A stretch of DNA of 64,000 nt from Casuarius casuarius. Lineage: Eukaryota; Chordata; Aves; Casuariiformes; Casuariidae. The stretch spans positions 2,676,197 to 2,740,196 of the forward strand of contig PTFA01000082.1 in the NCBI GenBank assembly GCA_003342895.1, written 5' to 3'. The translations under genes and the position numbers were made by a program. Of the stretch, positions 27,001-41,424 are shown piece after piece. Position 1 is the stretch's first letter. Every line of letters begins with the position of its first letter. Below the pieces are notes generated by a model. It did no database searches, was not told the origin of the DNA, and saw nothing but the letters and a program-made list of their open reading frames with translations.

Positions 27001-30000
27001 GACATACAAATAACAAGGGTAGGGAAGAGGGAAATGTAAAGCTTTGTTTTCATCGGTGTATTAAAAATTAAGAGGAGTTAATACCAAATGCACAATAGCA
27101 GCTGTGCTATGTCAGATCATGCTGAAGAAATATGGAAGCTGGAGTTAGTCGTGTTCATTGTCAACACTGTTTAAAAAAATTACAAGAACTAACATCTGCT
27201 GAAGTGTTTGTTCTCCACAGTGAGAAATTATCCATCAATCTTCTTGTGATGTTTTCTGCTATGGCGCAGGCTTGTTATCCTTGCATATTTTACTCAAGGC
27301 TTGGGGGGAGGGGGAAGGAACCAATGCATATGCATCCTTGAATAAACTTATCTCTAAAACAGAAGAGAGGTTTTCATATTAGTCAACTTCTGTGAACAGA
27401 AACTTACCTGTTAATTTCACGCATGTGAGTTTATATGCTGGACTAAGAGACATTAACTGTGGATTCTAATGCCAAATAAAATTGCAGTGCTTGTAGCTAC
27501 AAAAGTACAGATGTAAGCATTAATTTGATCTGCATACTGATATAAAACCCATTTTTACTTAACTGTGAGCATAGAAATATTGATTCTGTGTTCATGAGTT
27601 AGGTTTTCACTGTGAAATCTCAAGTCATAGTTTTCAGCCTGGAACAAATTAAGATGTTAAATAGCAAGAGCAGCTCTTCTGTGTCTAGAAAAACAAAGAA
27701 CAGGCTATTATAGAGTGGGAATAGTATTTACCCCTATATTTAGAGTATTTATATATTCTATATTTTTACTCCCAAGTCTCCCAAACTCCGAAATCTTACT
27801 TTTTATAAAACAAATTACAGGATAATCTGTTGTTACATAAAATATTGTGTGTTGATAAACTTTTCTGCTTTAGTAGTGTGACCTGGGAGATAAGCAGTAG
27901 TGTTTGCCCTTAATCCAACAATGAATTCATACCGGAAGTGAACAAGAATATAGGAATATATATGAACAACGTAATAGGCAAGAATCAGAATATGCTGGAC
28001 TTAACACAGCAAAGTTTGGATTCCCTACAGTGTCTCTTCAGAATTAGACTTAGAATATAGAAAAAATGAAGTGTTCAGTATTCACAGATTTTGTTCTGAT
28101 CAGAAGAAGAAAAAAAGAAATTAAACATAGAATGACTNCCTGTGAACAAAGTGAAAATAGAATTATGATAGAGACTTTTTGTCTCTACATCATTAGCTTG
28201 AGCCAGCAAAGTAACTAGTGACAGAGTAGGTGTGAGAGGGTAAACTTCAAATAAGTTGCCAAATGAGAAGTCATTTGGTAGCAACATCTTTTTCCCTGTT
28301 TCTGCATATCACATAAATGACCTTCTCTGGTAGCAGTAGTTGCCACCCTGCTCAGGAAGAGCAGCAGACCAAAGGCTGCTTGGACACAGTAGGTAAAATT
28401 GTGCTCTTACCCTAGAAGTAATTCCTTACATGCAACAAGTAAACCATGGCATCCAGGTAAAACTCCAGTTTTATTGCTTCTGCCCAGTTTTGTTTTTTTG
28501 TTGTTGTTTGGGGATTTTTTCAGAAGAAATTATCACACACCTGTCTAGTTAATATCCTTATGCTTCAGCTCCAGAACAAAGCAAAACAAACAAACAAGTA
28601 AAACAAAAATGAAAAATCTGTCCATCTATACTTTGCCACCTCCCAAGACCCCTCCCTGGCAGCCATTCATTTTACATATCAATTTTTAATAATTTTTTCT
28701 TGACCTGATACAACACCTACGTACTTTTTCCTGTTAAGAAAACAGGAAACTGACGTGCTGGATCAAGGACAAAGGTAAGCCAACAACTGCAATTGAAAGG
28801 CGTCCTTCCAACTCATGCAGATATGCCACACTAGCCTTAATTCCTCCTAAGTCTGGTACAGGAAGCCACAGAGATGCAGGCTCTAGCAGCAGCTTTCTTT
28901 GCCAGATTGCCTGGCACGTGTGTGCAAACCTGTCATTGCCTCCTATGTCACCAAAGCTACCCCAGTGACAGTCCCCACGCTGAATAGTGCAAAGGTAAGT
29001 CCAGTATCTCCACGTGGATACTAGTTTGCAGCACATCTGACAGTCCCCTGGAAGGGCTCAGCTCTGGATGTGTCAGAAAACAAGCTCAAGATTTCTCCTG
29101 CAGACAGACAGGCGTAACAGCGTGCTCCCATCGGCAAAAGGGGCACCTGACATTCTCGTTATTAACAGCAAAGCTGGCGTGCCCTCAGGCCAGTCCGACA
29201 GGGGCTTCAGCATAGCACAGCTGTTGGAAAATGCTTCAACTAGTTTAGAGGTAGCTGGTGCAGGCTGGCTAAGGAACCTGCAAAAGGTGTTATGTGATCA
29301 TCAGAAACAGTACTGGGACGAGTGAAAAATTTGCACTAGCTCTTCTGCTGCTGCCTCTGAAAGAACAAGGATAAAAACGGAGCAATTTTTGCTAATGGAC
29401 TCCACTGACAGCCCCTAAGGCAGTGTATCCTGGATAAATGATATGCATAGAGGACACTTCTGAAGGCACCATGTAGAAAACCCAGCTTAGGGCCCCTGAA
29501 AACCACGAAAAACAACCCCTTTTTCTGCACAGTCCCCAAGGAATCAGCCCTTTCTTCCTTGGCTGTGTTGCAATATCATGACATGAAAGATTCAAACCCA
29601 GTGTTTCAGGACAGACCCACTCATTGATGATGTTACAGCATCACATTTCTGTCCTCCCTTTATAAAACATAGCAACTTAGCTCAAAGTAGCACATTCAGA
29701 GGCTTATAATTCAGAAATGGTTCAGAATCAGCCAATCCTNTTTCCCTTTTCAAAGGGACATAAGTAATGAAATATTAACATGCTTTAATTGCAGCAGTGC
29801 CCTTAGAAGTTAGTGTCTATCCCCAACCATCACCCTCTGCCCAAGAAAACACAAGAATAAAAAGTTTTAAAATTCAGATATTCACAGAATTATGGAAGGT
29901 TTAAAAATATTTATGACTGAACAGGGATGTCAAGACATTTTCCATTCTGATGGACAACCTCAAAGTAGCCTTTAATTAATCTCTTTGAAATGTAAGTCAC

Positions 30001-32580
30001 CTTGCAAAGATCACTTTCTTTTTGAATGACCCGATACTTAAATACTTAGATTTGAAACAGTTGGTCCTCATCCAAATAAAAACAAGGACAATAAAAAAGC
30101 CAAACACTTCATTTATCAGTTCCTTTTGTCATTTGACTTTTTATAAACACTCCTTTGGATAACCACCATTTAATCCTTTTCAATCCCTCTCTTGTTACAA
30201 TCATTCTTCACAGGTTAATGCCTTTTTCTCTCTCTTTTTACGGTGTATAAAACCACACTGCCAGATCCAGTGAGTTAACATCTCTCACTGTAGCCATAAG
30301 CCAGACCTTGTCTTCCATCCAGCTCTTCACCAGAAAAAGGGGCAGACTATTCAGTCTTAGAATATAAATGGAAAAGGCGTTAGTGGCTAATAGAGGCTAG
30401 ATAAAATTTGTACTCTTCCACCTTCCGCAAGGAAGCTCTATGACCTGAAAACATGTCACAGACACCACAGCACAGCGCAAAAAAAGTAAACAGCTATTCA
30501 GAGCCCAAAGCTTAACCTAATTGGAGCTCATGCCCCCATTAAACATCTCATATGACTTCCTCCCTTCACCTCTCTGAAGTCATTCGTCTCTCACCAGGCA
30601 GCATGCGAGGTACACAGGCCACAGATGATGAAGACCCAGCTTCCACACNCTGAAAATTATGTTCTTTAGCAAGTCTCTCTTCAAAAAGGGGCAGGGAAAT
30701 GAGGGAAATGAACAATGCTGTTCTATTTTGTGTTATTTTTCCCTGATCTTTTCCATGAATTAGAAAGGCTCTGAAATTAAAAAACAGTTTAGGGAGGGGG
30801 AGTAATCTATAATGTTTATTTTTAGGTTTCAGAACCAGAGATCAGCTTTATAAGCAACTGAGAAGTCAGTGAACGTTGACTTGGGCATCGTTCACTTTGT
30901 TGCAGTGATTCTGTGCTTTCAGAGCAGGAATTTCAGTTCTATACACCTGGACAGTCTTCAGCCAAACTTGCAGTTAGGAGGGGAAAATAGGAAGAAGCGA
31001 AAAATGAACAAAATAAAAATGTTCATCCTGCAGACGGAAACAACCATGTTTCATCTTATCTAAATGCCATTTTAAAGTCATAACGAAGCCTCTGTCCTGC
31101 TGAGAATCGTTTGCTCCTCAAGGAATTGCAAAGGAATACATGTCTACCCTGAGTTGCTGGGGGACACACAAAAGCCCTAAACACACCAGGGCTTATTTCC
31201 ACACTTCCCTTGCTACAGCAGCTGGTACAGAGAGACAGATGGTACGATGGAGAGGGTCACCCCTAGAGTCAAGAGGAGGCCCAAAAAGGTGTATGAAAGG
31301 CTCAATAACATTGTAACGTGGCAACCGTTGGCCAGTATATGGTTCCTTGCAGATCATACACGACCGACACAAGTTATAGCAGCCTTATCTAAGCTGAGCT
31401 AAAGCTGAGACAGGATCTGAGGATCGATAGCTAGCTTTCCGGATGGCCACTTTGCTGTTTCTAGCAAAAGTTAGATACATTAGAAAACAAACCCACCAGA
31501 TGTGAAATCAAGACAGAAATGGTTTAAGAACAACAACACGGAAATAAAGGATTAGGACATTTCTGAAGTTTCTTTATGTTTACATGTCTTTAAGAAAAAA
31601 ATCTTTCTATAGATTAAAAATATTTATGGTGTAATTGGTAAAATCCAGTAATGCAGATGATCCATGCAGTCCTTTGTTACACACACTACTATGTTAATGG
31701 GAACTGCAATATCAATATTTGTGGTCCTAACAATTACAAACTTCAGAGTTTATTCTATCCCAGACAATGGTTACAGGACAGAGCTTGGATTCAAGAATCT
31801 AGAGATAGTTTCCAGCATTTTTACTAACTTCCTGCATGACCTTGGGCAAATCACTTGATTCCTCCAGGCTTTCTCTCTCTAGCTAAAAAATTAGAGTCCT
31901 TCTTTCTTTCTCTCATAGTTTACTGTCTTGCCTGTAGATCACCCCTATTTCACAAAGGCTATGGAACGAGATCGCCTTTTCCAACAAGAAGCTTAAAATA
32001 CTCTGTTTGCAAAGACTAGGGAATGCCACTTAGTATATTGCCACACTGACTAAAACAATCACACAAAATCACCAGGGACATTCACAAGCTTATCTGATGC
32101 CACTCTGAACCAACCAAACTAAGTGCAACTTTAACAAGTACAACAGGGAGCCCAAGCGAATACACCTTGCTTCAAGGAAAAGGTATATTAGCTTAAGCTC
32201 AGCATCACACAAGCACAGTCTTTTAGTTAGCCTGGAGTACAGTTAGTATAAAGTACTCCCAACATACCGTGGAGTAATGCTTCCCACAAACCCCAGGCTG
32301 TCATCTGTCTCTGCTCCTCATGCATCCCACTCAGCTGTACCTCACTCTGAACAGCACATAAGCTTCAGCAGGCAGGGCTGGTGTCTGCTTAGTTGTCTCC
32401 ATTCCCTAAATGATACTAGTCCCTTGACTCCACTGGCATTTCTTGACCGTAGTATAGACAATAGCCCTGATCACAAAGGAACGACTGGTAGAAGAGCTTG
32501 TTCTAGATTAATATGCATTCAAAGTTAAGCATGACTGAGCGCAAAGTCGTTAAGCTCCACTGTGCTAAATTCCAAACAGG
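24035..32580. other. non-coding sequence, no gene supported
   Basis: Several frames of 60-105 codons are present but none shows a domain. Examples are 25366-25683 plus, 28734-29036 minus and 29068-29325 plus. On the minus strand a frame crossing 26587-26297 ends at a consensus-like donor (AAA followed by GTAAGT) but contains an in-frame stop and has no convincing acceptor. Ambiguous bases lie near 28138, 29740 and 30649. Confidence 0.45.
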
Positions 32581-32582
32581 TC

Positions 32583-33020
32583 GAACCATAGACTGAACAA
32601 TTGAGGTTGAAACTGACCTCCAGAGGTCACATTGTCGAACCCCCTGTTTAAAACAGGACTAATTAGATCTGGTTGTTCAGGTCCTTGTCCAGGGTCTTGA
32701 ACACATCCAAGGATGGAGGTTCTCCCACCCCTCCTGGCAATCTGTGTTTGACTACCTTCACAGTGAATAAAATTTTTCCCGAACAGGCAGTTGGATTTTT
32801 TCCGTGTTCCAGCTTGTGTCCATTGCCTCTAATTCTTTCACTGTGTACCTCTGCAAAGAGTCTGGCTCTACTTTATATCTGTATCCTCCCAACAGGTAGC
32901 TATAGACAGCAGCAAGATCTCCCCTTAGCCATCTCTCCTCCAGGATGAAGAGATCCCATTCCTTCAGCCTTACTCATATGCTTCAGCCACCTGATCATTT
33001 TGACGGACCTTGTGCCTCTG
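32583..33020 (-). mobile_element. CR1 LINE, 5'-truncated copy with readable end of ORF2
   Basis: Read on the minus strand, this is the C-terminal end of the CR1 ORF2 (endonuclease/reverse transcriptase) protein followed by its 3' untranslated region. The translation contains LEERWLRGDLAAVYSYL near 32943-32893. Further on come FTVKVVKH and a final FKTLDKDLNNQI, followed by a stop at 32663-32665. CR1 proteins end in the same way, with an LEKRRLRGDLI-like block, a VVKHWNRLP-like block and an FK-RLD-LSNL-like ending. Downstream the plus strand shows the antisense CR1 tail (gaggttgaaactgacctc, cagaggtcacattg). One or more small indels break the frame between these blocks. The copy is about 440 bp, lacks all upstream domains and is certainly inactive. 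This is the most secure repeat call in the window. Confidence 0.88.
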
Positions 33021-33024
33021 CAAA

Positions 33025-36000
33025 GCATTTGTGGTCTTTCAGAGCTTTGTCAAGATTACAATAAAGGTGACAGAGTCAAAAGTAGCAACTAGCATCTTTT
33101 AGAAGTGAAAAATTCTTGCTCTCATTACTCACTCCCCAGAGAGCTCCAGGAGGAGACTGTTCCTAATGTCATAGGATGTTAAAAGTGATTTCCAGTAACT
33201 TGAATATTTTATCTTAAATTTAACAACAGGATTGCATGTCTCTCCCTAAGCAGGATTCTTACCTTTAGTGCAGATATTAGGGGGGTTTTGTGTGCGTGTG
33301 TGTTTTTTTTTTTAATGAAAACTGGCATGACAGAAATTTTCCTTTCTGACATGCAATAGAAATGAAATATTCACAAAAGCAAAATTTAACCACTGATTTT
33401 TTTTCCCCCCTGATCAATCCACCTTGAAAGATGCTCTACATTACTTACCACTGGCAACAAGCACATGATGGCCTAGAATATTGGCACGATTTTCACAGAA
33501 ACTTCTCTGCACCCATGGACCCATGCCCAGTTTTAAATTGTCTGGCATCCCATTTACAACGGTACCAAGTACCACAATCAAGGAGATTCTACTATGCAAT
33601 TTAATCATTTAAAGCTGGGCTTGCTTCCATGATTGTAGCTAGTTTCCGTAAGTCCTGTGACAGTGCCAGAAACATATGTCATGGGGTATGACCTGGATAT
33701 GGAACCATTTTCTCAGGGACATTTCTTAAACCATTATTTCATGTCTTATTACTAATGCCACACACTGACTCTGCCACAATTAACCCTGCAAACCTCCTCT
33801 CTGAGCAGGGACAGAAATCAAGTTATCTGCTCTCATTCATTCACTGAGCAGTGCTCAACTATTTCATCTACATTTCCCTGTGATCTCATCAAGGTGCCAA
33901 ATGAGAGACTTCCCACCCACTTAATTGTCTTCTGATCCATCCTTTCCTCAAACAAATAATTTGAAGACCTCCATCTCTTCCTTGCAAACACAAAGTCTCC
34001 CATGCCCCACTCCCCTCCCTTGCACTGTTACTTCTTCAAGCTCCATTCCACAACTGAAATCTGAACTACTTGATCCCAGATGGNTTCTAGCAGAATGAAG
34101 GGGCAAAACCCAGCAGCACAATTACACCAAGCAAAGTCCCTAGGGGGACTGCTTGGGGAAAATTGTCTTTTGGCTAAGAGAGAGTTAGGAAGGAATGAGA
34201 ATGAAAGAAAAAGTGTAGCAAAGTGCCATGAGAAAAGACCTTTCCTACTTCTCAGTACAGTATAGGACAATTTAGTAGCCTTCTCTCACCCTGGGCTGAG
34301 GGTTACAAAATGCCATTAAGATCAGCATAGGTTTTATGTATCAAGATAATGAAATAAAATTCACATCTCTATTCTCACCCACCAGCACAGTGCATGATCT
34401 TTTGGTCTAGATGCTCTAGAGATGCATTCACAACCTTACAGAAATTACAAGACTGACTGCATCTCCTCTTCTGAAAAAACTGCAAAGTTTGTATTCTGTC
34501 TGTGTGGGAAATCTTGGTCAGAAGAACGTATCTGCAAGATCAGGTCAATTGAGTAACAGTTATTCTGCACATATTTGCCAGTCCATTCCATGTCAAAACA
34601 TCCCCTGTGTTTGAACGTAACAACTGGCAGCAACCTGGAGACACTGCAGTACAAGGAGGATGAACTCAAGTCCGCTCTGGATGAGGAGATAAAAACCGTT
34701 CCTGATGTATCTGTGCACCAGCATGTGCGTCTGTAACTGCTACAGGACAGCCCAGAGTGGAATACTTGTGCCAAGCAACACAATACCAATAAATATCACA
34801 AATTTGAGACCGAACTATACCCAGAAAGAGGATGTCACCTTCCTGAAGCTGGTGCAGCTGCCTCTTTATGCTGCAGTGATGAATTCAAAGAGCAGGAATT
34901 CTCTAGTATATACAGACATATTGTTGCTATGCATGGAGATCAGACGCATGCAGGAGCACTACTTAGACCCTACTGCCCAAGAGCAGCTGCCTTGGCTTCT
35001 CACATCCTCCTTGCCACTATGCATTTTATTCCTCTGAGTGGACAAGAAGCAAAAGCAGGTGTACCACAGACAGTTTCGGTGCTAATACCCAAGGCAGAAA
35101 TATCCAACAGTGCCTTTCCATCCTTCCCCAGGCAGGACAATGGAGCCATGGCCTCCTGCATCAATGTTATGCTAAGACACTGCTATGATTGCTGGGGGAA
35201 AACAGAGGGGTGAAAGAGGGATTTTGTCTTTCAGTTCCATTTCCCCTTTTGCATCATGTAACAAAGATGAAGTGTGACCTTGCATTGTTACTGTTTTCTG
35301 CATATAATCTGAACATTGATTTTTAAAGTAACATTTTTAAGGAGGAAGAAAGCATAGGAGTTCACCACAGCCCTGAGCCAACATTCAGAAAAAGAAAAGC
35401 CCAAGTCATTTCTTTTCTCTAGACAGATGACCTTGCCTCTCCCACCATTTCTCTGGGAATAGGGGTGAGCTGCTTAGCTTAGCGATACCCTATCCCTGCT
35501 TTCAGTTGCCCTTGTGCCCATCTCTTTCACATGCAATACCAACTTTCAATCCATCCTCCATGGCTCTAGGAAGAGGGAAACAGCTACTCCTCTAGCTGGC
35601 ATTCCTGAAGGTGAAGGGAGTCAGAGTGAAGTCAAGGAGGTGGGTTTTGGGTGACCAGCACTAATACTGACTGCAGGGTGAAAAAGGAACCATTTAGAAG
35701 AAGCAAAGAAAGAGGAAGACCATGGAGAACTATGGTCTCAGATCCATTTACTGAATTGCTCCATGGGTACTACAGTCACAAGTCGCATTGGTGACAACAG
35801 AAGGGACATGGATTCACATCTCCCTAGGACGTACCCTGCACAGCATCACCAGTTCTGAGAGCAGCAGAACTAAAAGTCAAGGTTCTTATGGAGTTGTGCC
35901 TTGTGCCTGGATCTCCTAGTGCACAAAAGGGAAAACCCCAGCTGATACTCTCCCCACAGCTGGAGCATTTATAACAGCTCACTGCATGTGGCTTCTCTAA

Positions 36001-39000
36001 CAGCTAATAAAGGTCAAGACCAGCCTTCCTCTCCCCATTGGTTATCTCCTCTACCCAAATACCTATTTTAACATAACTCCTAAGAAATGTTCTATTCCCT
36101 GTGCTACCTCTACAGTTGGCTTGAAACTGACTACTGATTCTGTTGGACAATAAGGGGAATATGTATAACAAGCAAAGCATGTCTACATAAGGTCCGTTTT
36201 CTCAGGAAACCAGTGTCAACAAATTAAAAGGAAAAGCTATCTGTGCAAAATACAAGTAATAATTAATANTGCCATCCGCAAGTTAGTTAATGATTACTGA
36301 ACTCCACAAAATCCCTTTTAGACTTTCCAAATATTATTTTTGTTTTACAGGTAGGAAACTGAGGAAAAAATATCTTTCCAAGGCCAGAAAACATCAATTA
36401 CTGTCATAGTTAAAAGGTGAAAATTACCAGCTTCAAACCTGCTGTAAAACAGTTGCTGTGAACTTTTCTTTGCTACCCTACCAGCAACACTTAGGGTTAC
36501 AAAACCAGCCATTTCAGGAGACCATTAACAGCACCACTAATCAAAGTTTCTTGACATTTCCAAATACCAGTAAGATTTTACCCTGATTTCCAGGAGACCA
36601 CAGTCTTCTGTTAGATNTAATGAGCAGAGGCCAGACAAAAGCAGGGTTTACTGAAGAAAATATTCTCAAAAATGTTTTCAAAGGTGACATGCTACTTCTC
36701 CCAAGAGAACATCTACAGAGGCACTTCCCAATGTTAGTACATTATTTCAAGCTTTACGTTACCTCTAGACTTCACTGACTCCCTTCTAAAATAAAATAAA
36801 ATCTTAAAAATCTCTCCTTTTTCCCACATTTGCTTCTTACCTTCCCTTTCTCTTTATTATTGGTCTTACAGTGTTCTCTGGCTTTGGAAATGAATATGTT
36901 GACATATTCACTGTATCATATATTCAACACTACTGCCATCTGCAAGTTATACTGTTCAGTATTACCTAATCGTTTAGACTAACACCAAACAAATGTATTG
37001 CAGAGTTATGCAGCAGCATGCTCGTGGTCTGTGCAAGGTTTCCTGATGCTGGACATCACTCATGTAAGGGAAATATCATAGGTGAACAATATAGGACATG
37101 AGGACTTCAGACTGTGTTTGCAGACACACATGTATCTGTAGAATACATATATTCAAGAAGTCATTCATAAGGTCAGTCACATTTAAGATAGCAGAGGGAA
37201 TACAAGTGTGAATCTGTTTCACTGAGGATCTGCAATTATTTTGCTGTACCGGAAAGTGTTACTTTTTGTTCCATTTATTGTTCTATTTTTACTGGATGAA
37301 GAAAATACCTTTCAAAACAGACAGCTTAAAGCTTTGGAAGTTTGTTTCAGAGTTCCCCGTAGCTTCATGCATTTATTCAGTCAAGTGCTGCAGGCCAAAT
37401 GCCTTGTCTCNTTCCAAAGGAATTCAATTGGAGCTTTGGTTTACATGACACAGGCAATCAGCTCATCACGTAATTTGCAACATCAGTGTGGCTCCAGGCC
37501 TTCCCTGCACCAGTGAACAATGCAGCCATCAAACCTGCTAATTGGACAAGCCTCCAACCTGCCTCAAACTGTGCAGAGCTGTAAGAGCAGCAGCATCTTT
37601 TGCATTGTCAAATCCTTCTTGTATAATATTTAGTGGCTGCAAACAATTCACACAGAAGGGTCATGGCCTGTAAAGGATCTTGGCCTTTTTGACTTGCTGC
37701 TTTGCGTCCCATTTACCCAGCAAAGCTCTTCCACCTGAGCCTGGGAATCGCCTGCAGCAGCCCCAAACCACCAAGACACCTGTTCCCCTTCCCAACAGGC
37801 AGATGGATGCATTGTAGCATTTCCACTTAAGGTGCAGGGATAAAGGAAGGAGGGAAGAGAGGCTAGTCAGCTGCATTACCATTGGGGGATTGCAGAAAGT
37901 CTGGTGAGGGAGAAAGGAGCAATCCGGCAGCATTGTGCAATCTCAAATCTCTGGTTATGTTCCTGCCTCCAGCACTGCTAATATCAGATGGGAAGGGAGA
38001 AACAGCTGTCCCAGCCTCCCACTTCAATCACCTCCAACATCAGGTCAGGACATGCTCGGAACCTTACTCACTAAGTGGTACCTCTTGCTTCCTTATGACC
38101 TTTAGTCTCCTGACCTGCACTCCCACAATTACCTCACCTTTCTTATCCTGTAGATTCATATTTATGTTGTGACAACCATTCAGCATGCACTATCCTCATA
38201 TGCAACAAAAAGACATTCTGCAGCAAGGGCTAGGGAGAAGGATGGTTTTCTTCAGGAAAGATCTACATTACTACGTGTTTTCCTTAGCTCAGGTGAGGTC
38301 AAGGGGGAAGGGGTGTTGNACAGGGAGCAGAAGATGGATGTGCAGGTGCTCATCTGCTTGTGGTGCTCACCTCCCTGGCTGAGTATATTGTACGTGCTCA
38401 GACCAGTGGCTGCAAAATATCTGCCTCTTATCCCAACAGCATACTGTACCTGAGGAGAGATTTTACCAACTGTGGTGTCTGTTGAGGAGTACAAGGTGGA
38501 ACCAGATGGAGAGAAAGAGAAAAACGAATAGTCACCTCTAGTGTCTTGCCTGCTTTCTACTTAACACTTGCGACAGTAGCTGCATCTACTTTGGACTGCT
38601 TTCAAACAGGAAGGCTCTACCAGAACTACTATGACAGGTTGCTTGCTGCATCATAGCTGCAAATATGTATTACAGAGCCAGAGAGTGGGGGAGGAGTCAG
38701 CCTAAGGGGAACAGATGCAACAGCAGAAGAAGATGCCTTTGGTAACTGGTAGGAAAATAGGAGAGGACAGGAAAGGTGAAGAAGGAAAAGGAAATACACA
38801 ACATTGTTCTCCTAATCAAAACCATCAAGTAAAAGGGAGAAAGGGTGCTAAACATAACAGAAAGAGAAAAGATAGATGCTGTCAAAAACTGTTCTCTAGC
38901 TAATACAGTGGCATGCTCACACCAGGAAGGAGGCTCTGAGAGCTAAAAGGTCTCGCACAGCCTGTAGCTGAGAGTGATACTACTATCTATTAGGGCTACC

Positions 39001-41395
39001 TCCTATTTCCTGCATTACATCATTTTTTTTTCAGTTGATTACAGTTTGGCAGCATTTGGGCTAGTTTCCCCATGTTGAGACCTTTTTCAGGCTGAACCTT
39101 TGTGGAAAGTTTCAGTCAAAATGATTCAGCTGTTTCTGAGAACACAGCAAGTAGGAACATTTTATTCTGTCCAATTTGAAAAATTTTGACAGGGCCTGCT
39201 TTGGGTCAAAAAAATATTTTTTCCTATCCTCATGAAAAACTGCCAAGGTTTGGGTGAATTCCAAGCCTTCGAAATGTCACAGTTCAGACACACTCAGATA
39301 AAACCTAGCAAGCAAAACCTGAGGGTTTTGTCTTAACTAGACATGCTTCATTTTCTTACAAAGCTTAGTACTTCCCAGACTGCACAAGCACAAAACAGCT
39401 GGATACGGCTGCTATGGAGACCCACTTAATAGCAACTTCAGGTAAGGATGGGTTTGAGGCACCACTCTGGCAGAGACTGGGTTTTGAGCAAATGCCTTGT
39501 GGAAGCCTCTCTGCACCTCAATTTGTAGATCCCTAAAATGGTCATGAACTCAAAAGAGGAGTTTGTGAGAAAAAGTTTACAAATTTGAGATGACAGGATG
39601 AAAGACAGTTAAGGAAAGTTAAATACAGTTAGGAAAAGTTTATTTTTATTAGACAGACCTATGAAATCTCTTAGTCACATTCTGACAGATGTACCTGATT
39701 GTCAGATTTGGCTAGTAGCAAACTCTGCTGTATCTTCTTGGTAAACAACTATCTTTTCAGACTGCTTATAGCAGTGAGAGATGAGCCCAGCTTCTATTGA
39801 AAACATAAAATGTTTATCCACCACCTGCTAGGAAGGCTTTTGTCACTTGAAATTTGTCTTTTGAGCTCTGTGGAAAGCAAGTACGTATTCTAAGTGCATT
39901 CTCAAATAATGAAGTAGTTTTGATGCCTTAAAACATGTTTTCTCCAAAATAAATAACAGGTTTTATCACTTGAATTGGCTTTTGAATTTTTATAAAAAGG
40001 TGCAGGATGGAACACCTAGAAAGAAAAAGTTCCCAATTTCCAGAGAGCCAGACTGTAAACCCCTTACTGCCAATGGCAAACAGCTTCTCACACACATAAC
40101 CCTGTGAGCACTGGTGTGAGCAATCCCTCATTGACAGGAATTAAGCATTCGTATTTCTAGCCTACAGCACAAAATGGTCACCATCAGTGGAGTTCTTCCC
40201 AGTGACATTCTTTGAGGACGGTGAACTTTCGGAGTTCCAGATCTGGAGGAATCTCTCGTAGAAAGAACACCGAAAGCTGTCTTTTACCTGAGCAAGACTT
40301 AGATGCCCTTTTGATGGAAAGACATTTTTTTCAATACCAGGCTGCACTGGGAATGTTGTTTTACAGAAACTTAGAACCAAACACCTCATGCTATGTAGAT
40401 GACAACAGCAAACAGCAAGAACTGTGGNTTAGTCTTCACTTAGTCTGAATGTAAGCCAGGGAGTAGGGGAACAAGATACCTCGAACCCTCTGCCACCAGA
40501 TGCCTGCAGCTATTGTCATTTATAATGGAAACCTGGCAGTAGAGAATTCAAAAGATAAAAAATAGCATTCCAACAAGCATTTAACAACAGCAGCACCATT
40601 TAAACACTGGAAAGGGACTTTTTCCAGAGACTTTCATTGGCCCTAGAAGAAACCTCCCTTGCACACTAGCGCTGCTAAGAAAAAGAATAGATTTATGGAT
40701 TTTAGGGCCAGAGGAGAACATTACTAGTAATTTTGTCTGACCTAAATATATAAAATTACATCCAAATAAAACACATTAAAAAGAATACTACTAAAGTTGC
40801 ATAATCTAACATTCAAAAGTCTCAGAATAGCAGTATTAAGGTTGGCTGTGTGACCTTAATTTCAGCCTCCTTCTGTGTAGCATTATGTGACTGTACAGAA
40901 TGGACAGGGCTTCTTAAATAGGTAGCTAATCAGCATCTACTTTAGTCCTTACTCAACTTGCATCCCCAGAGCAGCAGCTAGCACATACTATATAAACCCA
41001 CCCCCAGAAATGCTTGCCATTTTCAGGTTATTACAGACCTAAAGCAGAACCCTCAGTGACCCCAAGCAGTAGTGCTCGCTATTTCTGTGTGTCTGATCCC
41101 TTCTACCTAAAGGCTGAGACTGAAGAAACATGACAGACGCAGACAACTCCCTTTTTGAAACCTCACTACCCTTTTAGGAGTTTAAGTCCAAAATTTAGAA
41201 CCTCTGTGCTACCACCTCTCACTGGTGGTACCTGTAATTCTTTACTGGTAAAAAAGCACCTGCTTCTAGATATACACAAAACAGCCTGTGCCCTGCCTAT
41301 CTCATAACTATCCTTTCCCTAAATGCATTCAAATATATCTTAGGGGAATATTCCCGTTATGTCAAATCACCACTGCCCACACAGTAGGTGGGGAA
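33025..41395. other. non-coding sequence, no gene supported
   Basis: No gene supported. Frames up to about 114 codons occur on both strands at 34445-35213 and overlap one another, which argues for chance. The section 37860-38450 has several overlapping plus-strand frames of 65-96 codons, also without a motif. Ambiguous bases lie near 34084, 36268, 36617, 37411, 38319 and 40428. Confidence 0.45.
39030..39300. repeat. possible ancient interspersed repeat, unidentified
   Basis: The block contains phrases such as 'gctgaacctttgtggaaag' and 'tttcagtcaaaatgattcag' followed by 'ctgtttctgaga'. Their texture resembles tails of old dispersed repeats. I cannot assign a family with confidence. The orientation is unknown. 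Confidence 0.2.
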
Positions 41396-41398
41396 TGC

Positions 41399-41419
41399 TT
41401 TTTTTTTTTTTTTTTTTTT
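41399..41419. repeat. poly(T) homopolymer, 21 nt
   Basis: Uninterrupted T run. It has no recognisable retroposon body next to it on the minus strand. Confidence 0.9.
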
Positions 41420-41424
41420 GTATC

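Noticed and set aside
31180..31430. Possible LTR-like or repeat-like texture
   Set aside because: No terminal repeat, primer site or polyadenylation arrangement could be identified.
34445..35213. Overlapping frames of 94-114 codons on both strands
   Set aside because: Frames lie opposite and across one another with no family motif. This is typical of chance openness in a stop-poor patch.
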